Shown here: positions 9,849-20,773 of the stretch, in pieces
Layout of the letters: the number at the start of each line of letters is the position of its first letter
Position numbering within the stretch: the stretch's first letter is position 1
Source: Aureobasidium sp. EXF-3400
Lineage: Eukaryota; Ascomycota; Dothideomycetes; Dothideales; Saccotheciaceae
Reading direction: 5' to 3'
DNA: 64,000 bases
Assembly (NCBI GenBank): GCA_024195585.1
Contig: SWBL01000103.1
Location: forward strand, 1-64,000
Made by a program: the position numbers and the translations under genes
Notes under the pieces: generated by a model
Told to the model about the DNA's origin: nothing
The model's input: only the letters and a program-made list of their open reading frames with translations
Database searches by the model: none

Positions 9849-11987
9849 TCATATCTGCCGTGACTGTTGTAATCTTGGAGTCAAAACATTATCAAGTCCC
9901 TTCCAGAATATGCTGTCGATCCGCAGTAGCGCGAACCGTAGTATATCAAGTGACTTGGACTGCAGTCGCACAACCTTTCGGGCACGATCAAGAAGCAGCT
10001 GGCATTCCTGGGCCTCTTCTAAGTCGCTCGCAGTCGCATGAAGCAGAAGTGCAAGGTTGCAAAGAGTAGACCACGCTAATGTGCACCCTGAGATCGTCAG
10101 CAATGTTGTTCTCCTCTCGTCGAGATCAGGAAGCTGACATACAGAATGGCCAGAATCCGTGGACCCATCCACTTTTGAGGTCGGCTGTGAACGCTACAAA
10201 GCTCGTGACGCATGCTCTAGCACCAGCTCTTGAGAGACGATACGCTTCAGCTTCACGCAAGTCCATTACTCCTGGGTTTGCATCTCTGGATGCAGTCTGG
10301 AAGGGCCTCAGTATGGCGCGAAACAGAAGCACTTTGACGAAGTGACCACCAAGCAACATAGGGCCAGAGAGATTAACATCTTCGGATCTTGCTTCAGTCT
10401 CAATGTCAAGAGCAAGGCTTGACCATTGGTTGAGCTCCTCCATTGATAGCTGTACCTTGCGTAACGTCGCATCGTAATCTCTCGCTAGAATTTGCACTGC
10501 CTTCAGAGAACTGTTTAGGTTAGCATCATCACTAAGCGTCAGTCGAGCACACACTCACTAGAGCGTGGTCAGCACCCAGCGCAGAATCATAGTCAGCTTA
10601 TACATGTGCACCAGATGTTTTGGCATCGACGTCTGGTTTTCTCGTTCTGAACAATCAGTGTGTCTTGGCTCGGGACACAACCAGTCTTCCTCCCGAATCA
10701 GACAAGCTCTACCTAAACTTGCAGCATGCCATACATCGATCATTTCGACCGTCCATGACAAGCGTTTTCGAAGATTCAGCTCGCCCGTCGAGATAGGCCA
10801 AAGAGTCGGATCAAATTGCAAGCCCAGTGTCTGAGCAATTGTTACCATGGTACCAACAAGTGACCAGTTCGTCGAATAGTCTGGCATCAATGGTTTGTGC
10901 GACGGTGCAATAAGAAGCAATATCACGGTCTGTAGCAGAGCAAAGTCTGGTCTGTGTAATCTCTGTTGGACCCCAGTCAAAGCGAATTTCCTCAGTCTTT
11001 CTGCATCTAGCAAATCATACGCTATCTGGACCGATTAGTAATCGTCGAAGTCTGCAAAGTGGAGTGTGACCAGATAGATAGCAGCCAGAAGGGCAGGGTT
11101 CGATTGTCTTGGTTCTGGATAGCTTGTGAATGGAATCACGGGGGCATGGGGATATACATATTGATAGTATCTGCGATTGTCAGCCAAGTAGCGTATGCGC
11201 GGACAAGCACACGCGTTTCATACAACGAGATGAGCCTCGTGCCCACATCTGGGCTTACGAGTGTTTCCAAAAATTCTTGATCCGCATCATCCTTCGACTT
11301 GTCTATGCTTTCGGGTTGATTATAAGCGAGCAGTTGCACCGGATGGATGTCCTGTGACATAGACTGCACAGTAAGTCTTTTGAAGACAAAGTTATTGTTA
11401 GGGTCGAAGTTGTATCGTTGCATAACATAAGGATCCATATCTCCCGTGAGGCCGCATGCTATCTTGAACATCTCTTGTTGAGTTGAAGTGGGCGGATGGA
11501 ATGCGCCTTGCGGCATGACCGCGGCGTCTGGAGGGGTATTGATGTAATTGTAAGCTTGCATGTCGATGTCCATCATGGCCTGATCGAGCCAAAAGTCGCC
11601 TGAGGCGTCATTTGTCTCACCAGACAGGAGAGCACCAGGTGCCAGATCGGCCAAATTAGAGATGTCATTGTGCTCAAGATCGTGGAACGGTAACTCCTCC
11701 AGTTGTTGGGTCTCAAAATGCGCGTTGTGTAGGCCTGATGTATCGAGTTCTCTATCAGCCACGCGTGGCTCAGCGGGTCCTGATGATGCATGAATCATCC
11801 CATCTGGCGACACATGCGACACTGCTGATCGAGCGATGCGTGTTGACCGAGAGGATCTCTCGAAAGTGCATTCTCGGCCGGACAGATGACAGAGTCGACA
11901 TGGTGGCGCGGACTCTATGCGGCATGCACTCTTTCGTGCTCTACAGCTGTCGCATGCTCGCTGTGACTTGCTCATATACTTTCGCAT
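9849..11987 (-). CDS. Zn(II)2Cys6 transcription factor, Dal81/TamA-like, with in-frame TAA
   Basis: Exons 11987-11224, 11170-10559, 10510-10143 and 10087-9849 (661 codons including stops). Residues about 10-45 form the zinc cluster (ACDSCRARKSACRIE, then CRLCHLSGRECTF). A fungal-specific regulatory domain follows (LYYQYVYPHAPVIPF, NPALLAAIYLV, RLHRPDFALLQTVILLLI, SWTVEMIDVWHAASLGR), ending in the FWPFWCTLAW segment typical of Dal81/TamA proteins. In yeast and Aspergillus this class co-activates nitrogen-source genes. Exon 2 contains TAA at 11035-11037 inside otherwise conserved coding sequence. A 45-nt stretch with GT...AG ends and an ACTAAT branch-like site covers this stop and is a multiple of three. 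The gene is therefore either rescued by splicing, which costs about 15 residues, or a recent pseudogene. It is transcribed towards the APC permease. Confidence 0.8.
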
Positions 11988-12253
11988 CGAGATAGCCGGA
12001 AATTGACAGGTTTGTAGACGACATGGACACGACTGTCACGCGATTTTCCAGCCGTTCGCACCAGCGGTTGGTGGCCTTGGCAGAGTCAAAATATGCACCC
12101 TCACCATCACAACAGAACACATCGCTCATATACAAACATAACTCGAGACTTTGGTCGAAGCAGATTGGCTCAGCAGCCAGTATTGTCAACAGATAACAGT
12201 AAAATGAATTGTTCAACGACCTATTCGCCCGGATCTGACGACCGTACGGCGTT

Positions 12254-13564
12254 CTACGCGTCACCCGCCCGCGGGCCGCACATATTGTGTGCGCGTCTGA
12301 GGACCTCGCAAGTGTCATCTATATACTCTCGCCCCTTACTCAGTCCCTTCTGCGGATCTGTATAATGCCCAAAAGCATGAGGCATGCCGGTGTAACACTT
12401 TTGAGTGACCTTGTTGCCGCTCTTGGCCAACAACTCTGCATACCGATGCGCCTCATCTCGACAAATGTCAAACTCGGCCGTGATGATATGTGTAGGTGGA
12501 AGGTTTTCAAAATCTTTCGCCAGCATAGGCGAGGCCATCCAGTCGTCACACGCGGCATTTCTGATACCTGCATTGGATCAACTCGCCGATCATCGAGCGG
12601 AAGGCTTCTGCTACTGACCATTCGGAATCCAATAGTCCAAGAACCATTGTTCTCTCTTCAGACCTCCCCATGGCGCATCTTTGTACAACGCCGTACTCGG
12701 ATACTGCTCCGCGACATCCGAGCGAAGAGGTTCGGCTGCAATCAACCACCTAAAGTCAGTCGAGGGTACTATCATCAATGCCAGCTTCAATTCAAGTCCT
12801 GCATCGCGCGCCATATGAGAAAGAACGGCAGACATATGGCCTCCTGCTGAGAGACCACCGATCGATATGCTACCTGCATCCACGTTCAGCTCCTCCGTAT
12901 GGGCGATGACCTGGGTGATGTCAGACTATGGTGAGGCGCACGCAAGAACGACCTACCCATTGTATGGCATCCCAAGAATCGTATATCGCCGCTGGAAATA
13001 CAAACTCGGGTGCCAACCGATAATCAACATCTACTATCACAATGCCGATTCTGTCACACACGCTGCGACACCAGGCAGCTTCGCTATGTAAGCCACCAAG
13101 GATCCATCCTCCTAGAATGGGATTAGCAAGTTCACTCTCGTCTTGGAACAGCACATACTTACCCCCATGATGATTCAGGTGTACAGGAAAAGGACCGGTA
13201 CCTCCCGGAGTATACACTCGGACTTTGATCAGACCAGCAGGTCTAGTCACAAGTATGTCAAACTCATTCTCTTGGTGGACTTTCGGTCCTGCTTCACATT
13301 GGCATACAGATCTAGTGCAGAAGGTAACTTTCACTGACCTGCCCATGTCGGATACGTGAAGCTGTACGCTGCAGGATCTTTGCGAACTTCCTCAACAGCG
13401 ACTTCCTCAGCTTGACGATGACGCCCACCGTGAGTATTCCACATCTCTACCCACTCTGCATCAAGCTTATCAAGCCATTGTCTTGGAGCCTGGTGAGTGG
13501 CACCCGTGACCCTGGGCAATATGGAAGGTGGGTATCTTGTCATTGTTTTGTTTGTCGGGAGCAA
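12254..13564 (-). CDS. Alpha/beta hydrolase, hormone-sensitive-lipase-like esterase
   Basis: Four exons: 13564-13339, 13288-12957, 12910-12619 and 12567-12254, giving 387 residues with all phases matching. An oxyanion motif HLNHHGGKYV (HGGG-type, with HHGG) is followed by VDVDYRLAPEFVFPAAIYDS, the nucleophile elbow SIGGLSAGGH (GXSXG), an Asp-containing HIITAEFDICRDE and a C-terminal His in GMPHAFGHY. These give the Ser-Asp-His triad order of the HSL/abhydrolase-3 family. There is no signal peptide, so it is probably cytosolic. Natural substrates of this family range from short acyl esters to carbamates and lactones. It shares its strand with the regulator downstream and lies head to head with the D-amino-acid oxidase, separated by about 0.5 kb. 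A start 21 nt downstream (MTRYPP) is an alternative. Confidence 0.85.
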
Positions 13565-14077
13565 AAGTTGCTGGCGTAATCAATCGTGTGACCGTCAAAA
13601 ATTCTCAGCGATCAGAGAATGAATGATTGGATGGCATACAGCTGCCAATGACTTGATCTTTCGATTGTTCAATCTTGCTTGTCGCGTTCTGTGAAGGCGT
13701 TGCGGGATCGAGTCGGATCTGATAGGACTGCCAAGACAGGATCCCTATCAGTGGGCCGGAGACTGATAGGCATCGAGGCGCCCGCCTTCCGGTTTTACCT
13801 TTTCCCCGCGCTGCCGCGCTGCGCTGCGATAGGTGATGCCCATACGCCGGAGACTGAAGTGATCGGATGCTCGAGACTACCCTAAAGGGATTGCAGATGC
13901 GCTATGTGGCGTGGGCAATAGCCACTGAATATCAGCTCCGCTATCGCCTGAAGTACTTCTTCTTGTGATCAGACTGACCCCTAAGTTGTTGTACTCTTCC
14001 ACACGATCTGCCTAACCGACTTTGGTCACATTGTCTTCGCAACATCAAGCTTGCCAAAGTAGACCACGAAGAGCAAT
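13565..14077. other. Divergent promoter region (hydrolase / D-amino-acid oxidase)
   Basis: About 510 nt between two divergent starts, with short CTGATAGG/CGATAGG repeats at 13718-13840. It contains several GATAG/TATCA cores (for example near 13718, 13747 and 13765), which would suit GATA-type nitrogen regulators, but no spacing rule was tested. Confidence 0.4.
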
Positions 14078-15378
14078 ATGCAAGATTCAATTGTAGTGCT
14101 TGGGTGCGTCGCGGAATCAGACACTGAAAGACTTGTGCACCCCAACTGACTCTGGGACAGGGCGGGTGTCATAGGCTTGGACGTAGCTCTCATTCTCGCC
14201 GAGAACGGATACGGCCGTCATACCACAGTTGTTGCCCAATACCTGCCTGGAGACACTTCAATCAACTATACCTCTCCTTGGTGAACTACAGGCCCTCCCA
14301 TAACTCCCAGACCGTGGCTGACTAGATCTTAGGGCTGGTGCAAACTTCTCTGCCATCTCCGGAAGCGACAAGAATGCCCTAATCTGGGATGAAGCTGGCT
14401 ACAAACGCCTCATGAAACTCGCTTCGACAGAGGGCTCTGAAGCTGCCGTCCAGAAAACACAATCATATGAATATTGGGACGAGAAACCTCCCGAGCATAA
14501 GCTAAGCTCTCTTGCAGACTATCTTGAAGATGTGAGATTACTCCAAGCGCTCGAAACTCAGACAAGAATGTTGACATGAATCTCAGTTTGCTGTTCTGCG
14601 GTCAGATCAGCTCATCCCAGGTACCGCTTTCGGCGTCTCGTTTACGAAAGTTACCATTAATGCGCCTCTACACATCCAATATCTGAAATCGAAGCTGGAG
14701 AACTTGGGTGTACGTTTCTTCCGTCGTAAAGTTGAGCATCTCGACCACACTTTCCTTAGAGACCAGACCAAGGTCGTGTTCAACTGCATAGGCAACGCCG
14801 CTCGATACTTGCCTGGTATTGAAGACCCAAAGTGTTACCCAGTCAGAGGTCAGATCTTACTTGCACGCGCGCCACATATCGAAGCGAATGTCATGCGACA
14901 CGGCAAGGATTATGAGACCTACATCATCCCACGACCATATTCGAACGGCAATGTCATTCTTGGTGGCTTCATGCAGAAGGACAACGGGTGAGTAGGAAGC
15001 AATAGTACATGGCTGCGATGAACGACTGATTTGTTTCGCAGTACTGGAGACACGTTCGCGCACGAGGTCGATTCTATATGGCGAAGAACTTCGACGCTCG
15101 AACCATCTTTGAATGTCCCAGAGACAGAGATTCTTGCGACTTTCGCAGGACTCCGACCTGGCAGAGAAGGTGGCGCACGCATTGACACAGAAGAGAGGTT
15201 CGCTGGACGTTTGATTGTCCATAATTACGGAGCCGGAGGTACGGGGTATCAAGCAGGACTTGGCATGGCAATTGAGGCTGTCAGTCTCGCGCTGCCACAC
15301 CTCGTCAAAACTTTGAGGACCTCTGATGTCGTCGACCTGATGGCTCTCGAGAGACGGGCTCTCCGACCGAGCTTGTAG
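14078..15378 (+). CDS. D-amino-acid oxidase
   Basis: Five exons: 14078-14103, 14161-14280, 14333-14531, 14587-14987 and 15042-15378, giving 360 residues. Exon 1 encodes only the first beta-strand; splicing completes the FAD dinucleotide motif VLGAGVIGL. Then come LPGDTSINYTSPWAGANF (FAD-binding loop of DAO proteins), YIIPRPYSNGNVILGG, FAGLRPGREGG (the Arg that binds the substrate carboxylate) and the C-terminal DAO signature VHNYGAGGTGYQ. Family reaction: oxidative deamination of D-amino acids to 2-oxo acids, ammonia and H2O2, normally in peroxisomes. The C-terminus is RPSL, at best a weak PTS1. The length matches the family. The neighbours (amino-acid-type permease and nitrogen regulator) support a role in using D-amino acids as a nitrogen source. 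Confidence 0.93.
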
Positions 15379-15509
15379 CCCCTTCGTAGAGTCACAGAGG
15401 TGTCGGACACAACTTCGCAACTACCGCTTGATGTCAATAATAACACTCTCACATATGAGTGTCATACAGCTTGGCAGAACATTTCTGCTGACAAGGACTT
15501 TCAAGACCA

Positions 15510-15518
15510 TATATAAAG
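15510..15518 (+). promoter_or_regulatory. TATA-like box before small frame at 15607
   Basis: TATATAAAG lies about 90 nt upstream of ATG 15607, with pyrimidine-rich sequence between them. This is the main reason to take the small frame seriously. Confidence 0.4.
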
Positions 15519-15606
15519 TGCCGGGAATGCTTACCTTTAGAGGCTCATAACACAGAATCATCAATGCGAATACTTCCTTCTCTCAGATCCAAGTCTTCAT
15601 CACAAG

Positions 15607-15834
15607 ATGTTACTGGGATTCTCGTTTTCAGCCGCCCTAGCTGCTTCAGCTGATCTTGCTGGGGCGGCCGTCAGCTCCAATGTTTTCAATACAAGTGAAG
15701 AACTTACTACAATCCTGACGGCCAACAAAGCTGGGGCGCTCTGCAGCAGTTTGTTCAGAGCTTCCCTGCTTACATCCCGCGCGAGGAGGGGATTTTTATC
15801 GAGCATAGGGAGTAGTCTGTGGAATGGCTGCTGA
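15607..15834 (+). CDS. Possible small secreted protein, perhaps truncated
   Basis: A 75-codon frame begins with a signal-peptide-like stretch (MLLGFSFSAALAASADLAGA). The segment AGALCSSLFR follows, resembling the short Cys-containing motif found near the N-terminus of many secreted fungal proteins. After that the sequence becomes Arg/Ser-rich and stops. A good TATA box and leader precede it. It may be a genuine small secreted protein, the first exon of a longer gene, or the head of a decayed one. No family is recognised. Confidence 0.25.
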   Translation: MLLGFSFSAALAASADLAGAAVSSNVFNTSEELTTILTANKAGALCSSLFRASLLTSRARRGFLSSIGSSLWNGC

Positions 15835-17052
15835 GTGGAGCTCTGACTTCTGAACTGGGTGCAACTTCAAACTACGGTAGATGAACACGAAATTGCAATA
15901 TTCCAAGGTTGAAGGAATACGCAGGCAGCCAGCTTGAACGACACTTCTCTGTGTATTTGCAGCACGATTTTGTACAATCAAGTCTCGATCTTTTCTCATC
16001 ATGTCTATGCCCGTTTTTGCTTGTGAAATCCGCTACAAAAAGGTTGTTGGCAAGTGGCTATGGATGGGCGCTGTGACTTCCTGTACTTGAGGGGAGATAG
16101 GGCAAGGAGCAATCATGTCCCAGGGCTGTATCCTTGAGTGTCACATGGTTCAATTGTTGGAAGTGACATTTCTGATCATTGAACTAGTTTAATTATTGTA
16201 GATGATGTTAATGGCGCGGCCATAAGGATATCAGCCCCCAAAGAAAAACACGTTGATAGGATCGCCAACTCCTTGTAGTGTTGAGGTCCGTGTAAGCAGT
16301 GTCGTGGACAAAAGGCCTCGGCTCCTAAAAGAGGTTCATGCCCAGCATGTTCGGAGACAGCCAAGCATTGCCAGCAGTCCAATATTAGATGTGAAGATAG
16401 GGCATGCCCATGGCACAGAGGTTGCAACACGTGAGGTCGGCTGAGCTTGTTCTGCTTTCTTGCACCATTTTTGGCATACTGGAATGTTCCATTGGGTCAT
16501 GTTCATAGGCCGGGTAGGCACGGCAAGACGTGCTCAGAAATCCCAAAGCCATTGTGGTCTCCTGATCGATGCTTATCGTATCGTGAAAGTCGGTACGAGT
16601 ATATGACTCATGGACTGAGGTGTGTCTGGTAGGCGAGTCATGGTACTTTGATGACCGTTGGAAAGAAGCTTGGAGTCAGGGTTTGCGCCATCTGATTGCA
16701 TTGAGCCAAATTCTCGCTTTCGGTTTCCCAAATTTGGACTTTGCAATGGGTCCGACTGGAACCTTCTGACTCTGTTGCAAGGGTTTTGAGAATGATTGAC
16801 CGTGGCTTCTGACTAAATCTAGTCGAGCCACGAGGAGCTTACTCGCGTTTCGAGAGATAAGACATTTGATCAAAGGTCACGGCCAATTGGGTCTTTTTTA
16901 CAGAATCACTTGCGATGGCTGTTGTAGGTGTGACTCGAACAAGGTTTGGTTCAAATCGTGTGAAAATTTCGTTTACAGTTTCTGTGATGATCTGCAGTCT
17001 GGCTTCCAATACAAAACCATACCCGTCGAGTGATTCGTACTCTGTCCGTATC
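15835..17052. other. Intergenic region, no supported gene
   Basis: About 1.2 kb. The longest frames (such as one on the minus strand at 16839-17117) have no domain, no good start context and no partner exon. I see nothing recognisable. Confidence 0.5.
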
Positions 17053-18263
17053 TCAAGAGTACCGAGAATGCCGAGTTGGTCTGGGTATGGGAGGTGGCTG
17101 AGGAAACGATAGTCCATCCCCAGGCTCCAAATCGTAACTGGCGGTTCCTGTTAACCGGGTCTCGACCGTGAAATCAGTCTTGACTCCAATCTCATGTTCG
17201 TTTGACCACTGTGTTTGCATCCCGTCACTTCCGTCAAAGGTCACGAAACCGTCTCTATCCCGACGATTCTTGCTCAAACTGGTCAGTTGTATTTCGGAGC
17301 TTTCGGTGATGCTAGTCCGCTTGCCGCTGGGACCATGGCTCTTGTGTGTACCGGATACGGACTTGGCCCCTTCAATACACTGCCTGAACATCGGTCTGAG
17401 AGTCGCGAAACACACGGCCACGATGCCGAGTCCAGGCTCGATGTGAGAGTAGATGGATAGCTTGCCAGTATTTTTGAAGAACATGACATCCGGCTCCAGA
17501 CTTTTGACAAAGGCAAATCGTATCAATGAGACAATGCTTCCGGCGGCACCCAGCAGCATCAACAGGTAAGCCCAGAACTTTGTCATCTTTGGCATGTTGA
17601 GGTGCCAAATGGTGCTGATGGGCAAAAGAGCCATGGTCCAGTCCATGACAGCGTTGAGCGCAGTGAACACATATGAAGCAGGAATGACCACATTCTTGAT
17701 CGAGATGCATTGATTCAAGGAAATGCGAAGGAGGTATTTTGATGGATCGCCGCATCCAAAGGTGCACAGCCCAAAGTAAGTGATCCCGTAGGGAGTAATG
17801 ATCATCATACCGGCATAGATGATGTTGCGCTGCCACTTTGCCGTGATGATGCGAAGAAAGAACAAGCCGAGGGAAATCTTGAGGAGAACGCAGGTCAGGG
17901 CATAGATGCCAGAGAATACAACCAGCTTCTGTCATCTCCATCTTAGCAAGCTATGAGTTGACCAGCGAGCTGTGAGTTGCTTACAGTGACAAGTTGCGAG
18001 ATGCTTTTTATGTTGTTGTATTTGGCGGGATCCATTTCCATACGGGCCTCTGAGATCAGATAGGCACATTGCGCGGTATAGCAGATTTGGGCTGGTATCA
18101 GGGTCCAATCATCCCAGCCGAAAGATCGTAGCATATAGCCACGGACATAAAATCTTGCTAACACGGAAGCCCATGTCATGGTCAGAAACGTAATTGCGAC
18201 GATGTAAAGCTCCTCTGGAATTCTTCCAAGGCCGTCGAGAGTGGGAATTGCACTCGACGCCAT
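17053..18263 (-). CDS. SAT4/PTH11-type seven-helix membrane protein (rhodopsin-like fungal family)
   Basis: Two exons: 18263-17985 and 17928-17053, giving 384 residues. The intron has donor GTAAGC and acceptor GACAG. Hydrophobic spans include ELYIVAITFLTMTWASVLA, a segment around FGWDDWTLIPAQICY, KLVVFSGIYALTCVLL, IIYAGMMIITPYGITYF, DWTMALLPISTIW and FWAYLLMLLGAAGSIVSLI. The D-D-W motif at the second span and the helix-6 segment VVCFATLRP are typical of the fungal integral membrane family formerly DUF3328/SAT4-like (PF20684), some members of which are PTH11-type receptors. The C-terminal 110 residues are a Ser/Thr-rich hydrophilic tail. There is no CFEM domain, so a receptor role is not shown. 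An upstream in-frame TTG is not used; ATG 18261-18263 is chosen. Confidence 0.85.
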
Positions 18264-19707
18264 GATGACAGCTATCGGCAAGGCTGATCTCAGGTATTCG
18301 GAAGTCGGTCAAAGGTTGGCAAGGACACTTTAGATGGCTTGACGCAAGAGTGCAAGGACAGAACCACCCCGTGAGTTCTTGGAACAGGGCAGGGCCCGGA
18401 GTAATATGTGCATATGAAGGGATCGCCCATGAGTAGTACATGCAGGGACATGCGGCAAGACATTCCATGCTGGACGGAGACACGGCTATGAGTTGACTTC
18501 TCAGACTGCGGAAACTTGGGTGGTGGTATCTGTGGCGTATCATCGCGCAAGACCAGCAACCCACTTGACGTCGTATTGAACCATGCTGAAACGTGAGACA
18601 AGTAGCTTGTTCTCTCCGGAAGCCAAGTCGAGACTAATCCGAGGTTCATGCTCGGTTCAAGACTGCCTCCGAAGTCGATACGAGACTGAATTTATGAAGA
18701 TCGACAGACTTCTGGAAACTTTTGGCTGGAAAGTCATCGTTAGGGCTCGGGGGCCCCAGGTTTGATCTTCCCACAGATCTGGTCACAATGCTCGACTGAA
18801 ACTGCGAATCCGTGACAAGCAATAGCCTTATGCCGGCACTCGTGTTCCAGAAACTCGAACAGTGTGCGGAGGTAGCTTGAGGGTTCAAGCTGTTCCGACA
18901 TGCAATACAAGCAATAAAAGAATGTCGCGTAGAAAATTCTGGTGCGCTTGACGGAGCCGGCCGTGAAAGACCCATGCCCTACAACACTTCCAATTTTTGC
19001 AGCGCACTGGCACCCGGCGATCGTGCAAAATCCACAAACCTTACCACCCTGGCATGCAGATCTCTTTGATTCGCGATTTATTGTATCTCAACACTATACG
19101 ATCCCAACTTGTTCACAATACACACGGACAGGCAGATCAAGCGGTACGATCCATCAAGACGTCCATACCGTACTAGCACGTTCAGTCGCGACATGTGGCG
19201 TTTGTCATGTGCTAGGTGGATATCCGTGCTTGCCGTCGGCTTGCCTGTGGGAAGACCCTGCTCCTTGAAATCTCCGACGACTCTGTGAGCAGTCATCGAA
19301 GGTATGCATACCGTCTAAGCCGGTCGTTATATTTGTTGCAGTATAGACCAGCAATGATAGGGGAAATCGATCATTAGGAGTTCAACAATGTAGAATCGCA
19401 CCATGAAATTCCTTGGAATTGATCCATGCCTGCGGAGATGGCGGCGGGCGAAGACCTGCAAGATGTGCGTCAACTTCTGCGCCCACCATTGGAGTTGTTC
19501 TTTACATGAGTGACTATAAGTCTATCACGGCTGTTGGAGGGAATGATTTTGAGAGAATAAGTGGAAGCGATGGCTCATGTTTCATCATGCTTGTTACGCG
19601 CGTAGTAGAACGCCGAAATCCTTCGGGCAAGCGGCAAGGCAGCAACGACTGTTCGCCCATCCTCACTTCTTTTCCTCAATCTCAGTCGACGACACATTTT
19701 CGACAAC
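18264..19707. other. Intergenic region, no supported gene
   Basis: About 1.4 kb between divergent genes. Several 60-150 codon frames overlap each other on both strands without domains, signal peptides or splice partners. Nothing is recognised. Confidence 0.5.
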
Positions 19708-20648
19708 ATGAAAACATCACAGATACTGCTATATCTCGATTTGATCATCGTTTCATGCGCAGCAATGACAGAGAATCGCGTCAAAGACTGGTTCAACGAC
19801 CAGATCGAGCTTCAGAAACAATCCGCCATGCGGTTCACCGGAAGACACAACGTACTTATGACCGACTCGAACGCGACAAGAGATATAATTGATTTTGACT
19901 TCCATGCCGAGATGTCAGAATTCGCCGACCTGGATATGATACAGTTCAAGCGGTCAAATGTCGTGGAAGAGGATCTTGTCACGACTGTCAGAGACGCAAA
20001 GACCGATGATAGCGACTTGGTACAACAAGCGATTGAGAAATTGGAGAGCATCGCTGCCCTTGGCTATGACAGGTTTGCGGTATAAGACCTGCAATGACCC
20101 TCTCGAATCTGACAAGGTACAGAATCACAATCGATCATGTGTTCGTCAACTATGATGGGATGCTTGACAACCTGCAAACATGGGCAGAACGAGCAAGATA
20201 CGGTGGCAGAGTCGGACTTGACAACGAGAACATCACCGGCGCTTTGAAATCAGAAACCCCAACAGGGTCTGATAACCTACAAACCAACATCCGAGTTGTC
20301 TGGCGGTACAAATGGAATAAACCAGAGGTCAAAGGCTCAAGTCGGCGTGTCCTTCAGTCACCCCAAAACATACGACCGGGGCCGGAACCTATGTCCTGGG
20401 ATCAGCGAATCCAGCACGCCATGGTAGATGGCGAGCAAGGCGTTGTAAGCTTGGCCGACGATGTCAGCGCGGGTGTGCCCATGACAAAAGCGGTTGCAAG
20501 ATACGCTTTGCACGAGACTTTGACAGTGCAAGGTCACTTTGGGACAAGCAGAATCCACAAGTGGGGCTTAGATGAGCCAAATGATGAATCTCCCTATGTT
20601 GGAACGCGACGGGTCGGTAGCTCTGGCAGAGGACTTCCACCAGCATAG
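19708..20648 (+). CDS. Predicted secreted protein of unknown family
   Basis: Two exons: 19708-20072 and 20117-20648, giving 298 residues. The 44-nt intron (donor GGTTTGCG, acceptor GACAAG) has weak signals, but removing it links two long open frames exactly in phase (GYDR joined to YRITIDHVF). The N-terminus MKTSQILLYLDLIIVSCAA is a plausible signal peptide with cleavage after Ala. The mature part is hydrophilic, with one possible N-glycosylation site (NIT) and an Asp-rich middle (FHAEMSEFADLDMI), and contains almost no Cys. No domain is recognised. A CTCAG-rich pyrimidine tract precedes the ATG. It could be a lineage-specific extracellular protein; function cannot be assigned. Confidence 0.6.
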
Positions 20649-20773
20649 ACCGAGTAGATGGCGCCAAAGCATGACCAGTCTGGGATTCCGCATCACTCAT
20701 CGCTAGCCATCATTGCTGTTGGATAGTCCAAACGTGTGACAGTTGTACATGTGGTTTCGTACCCAAAAATCTT

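Noticed and set aside
16839..17117. Possible extra C-terminal exon of the SAT4/PTH11-like gene
   Set aside because: It lies in another frame beyond a normal stop, with no splice pair linking it, and carries no domain.
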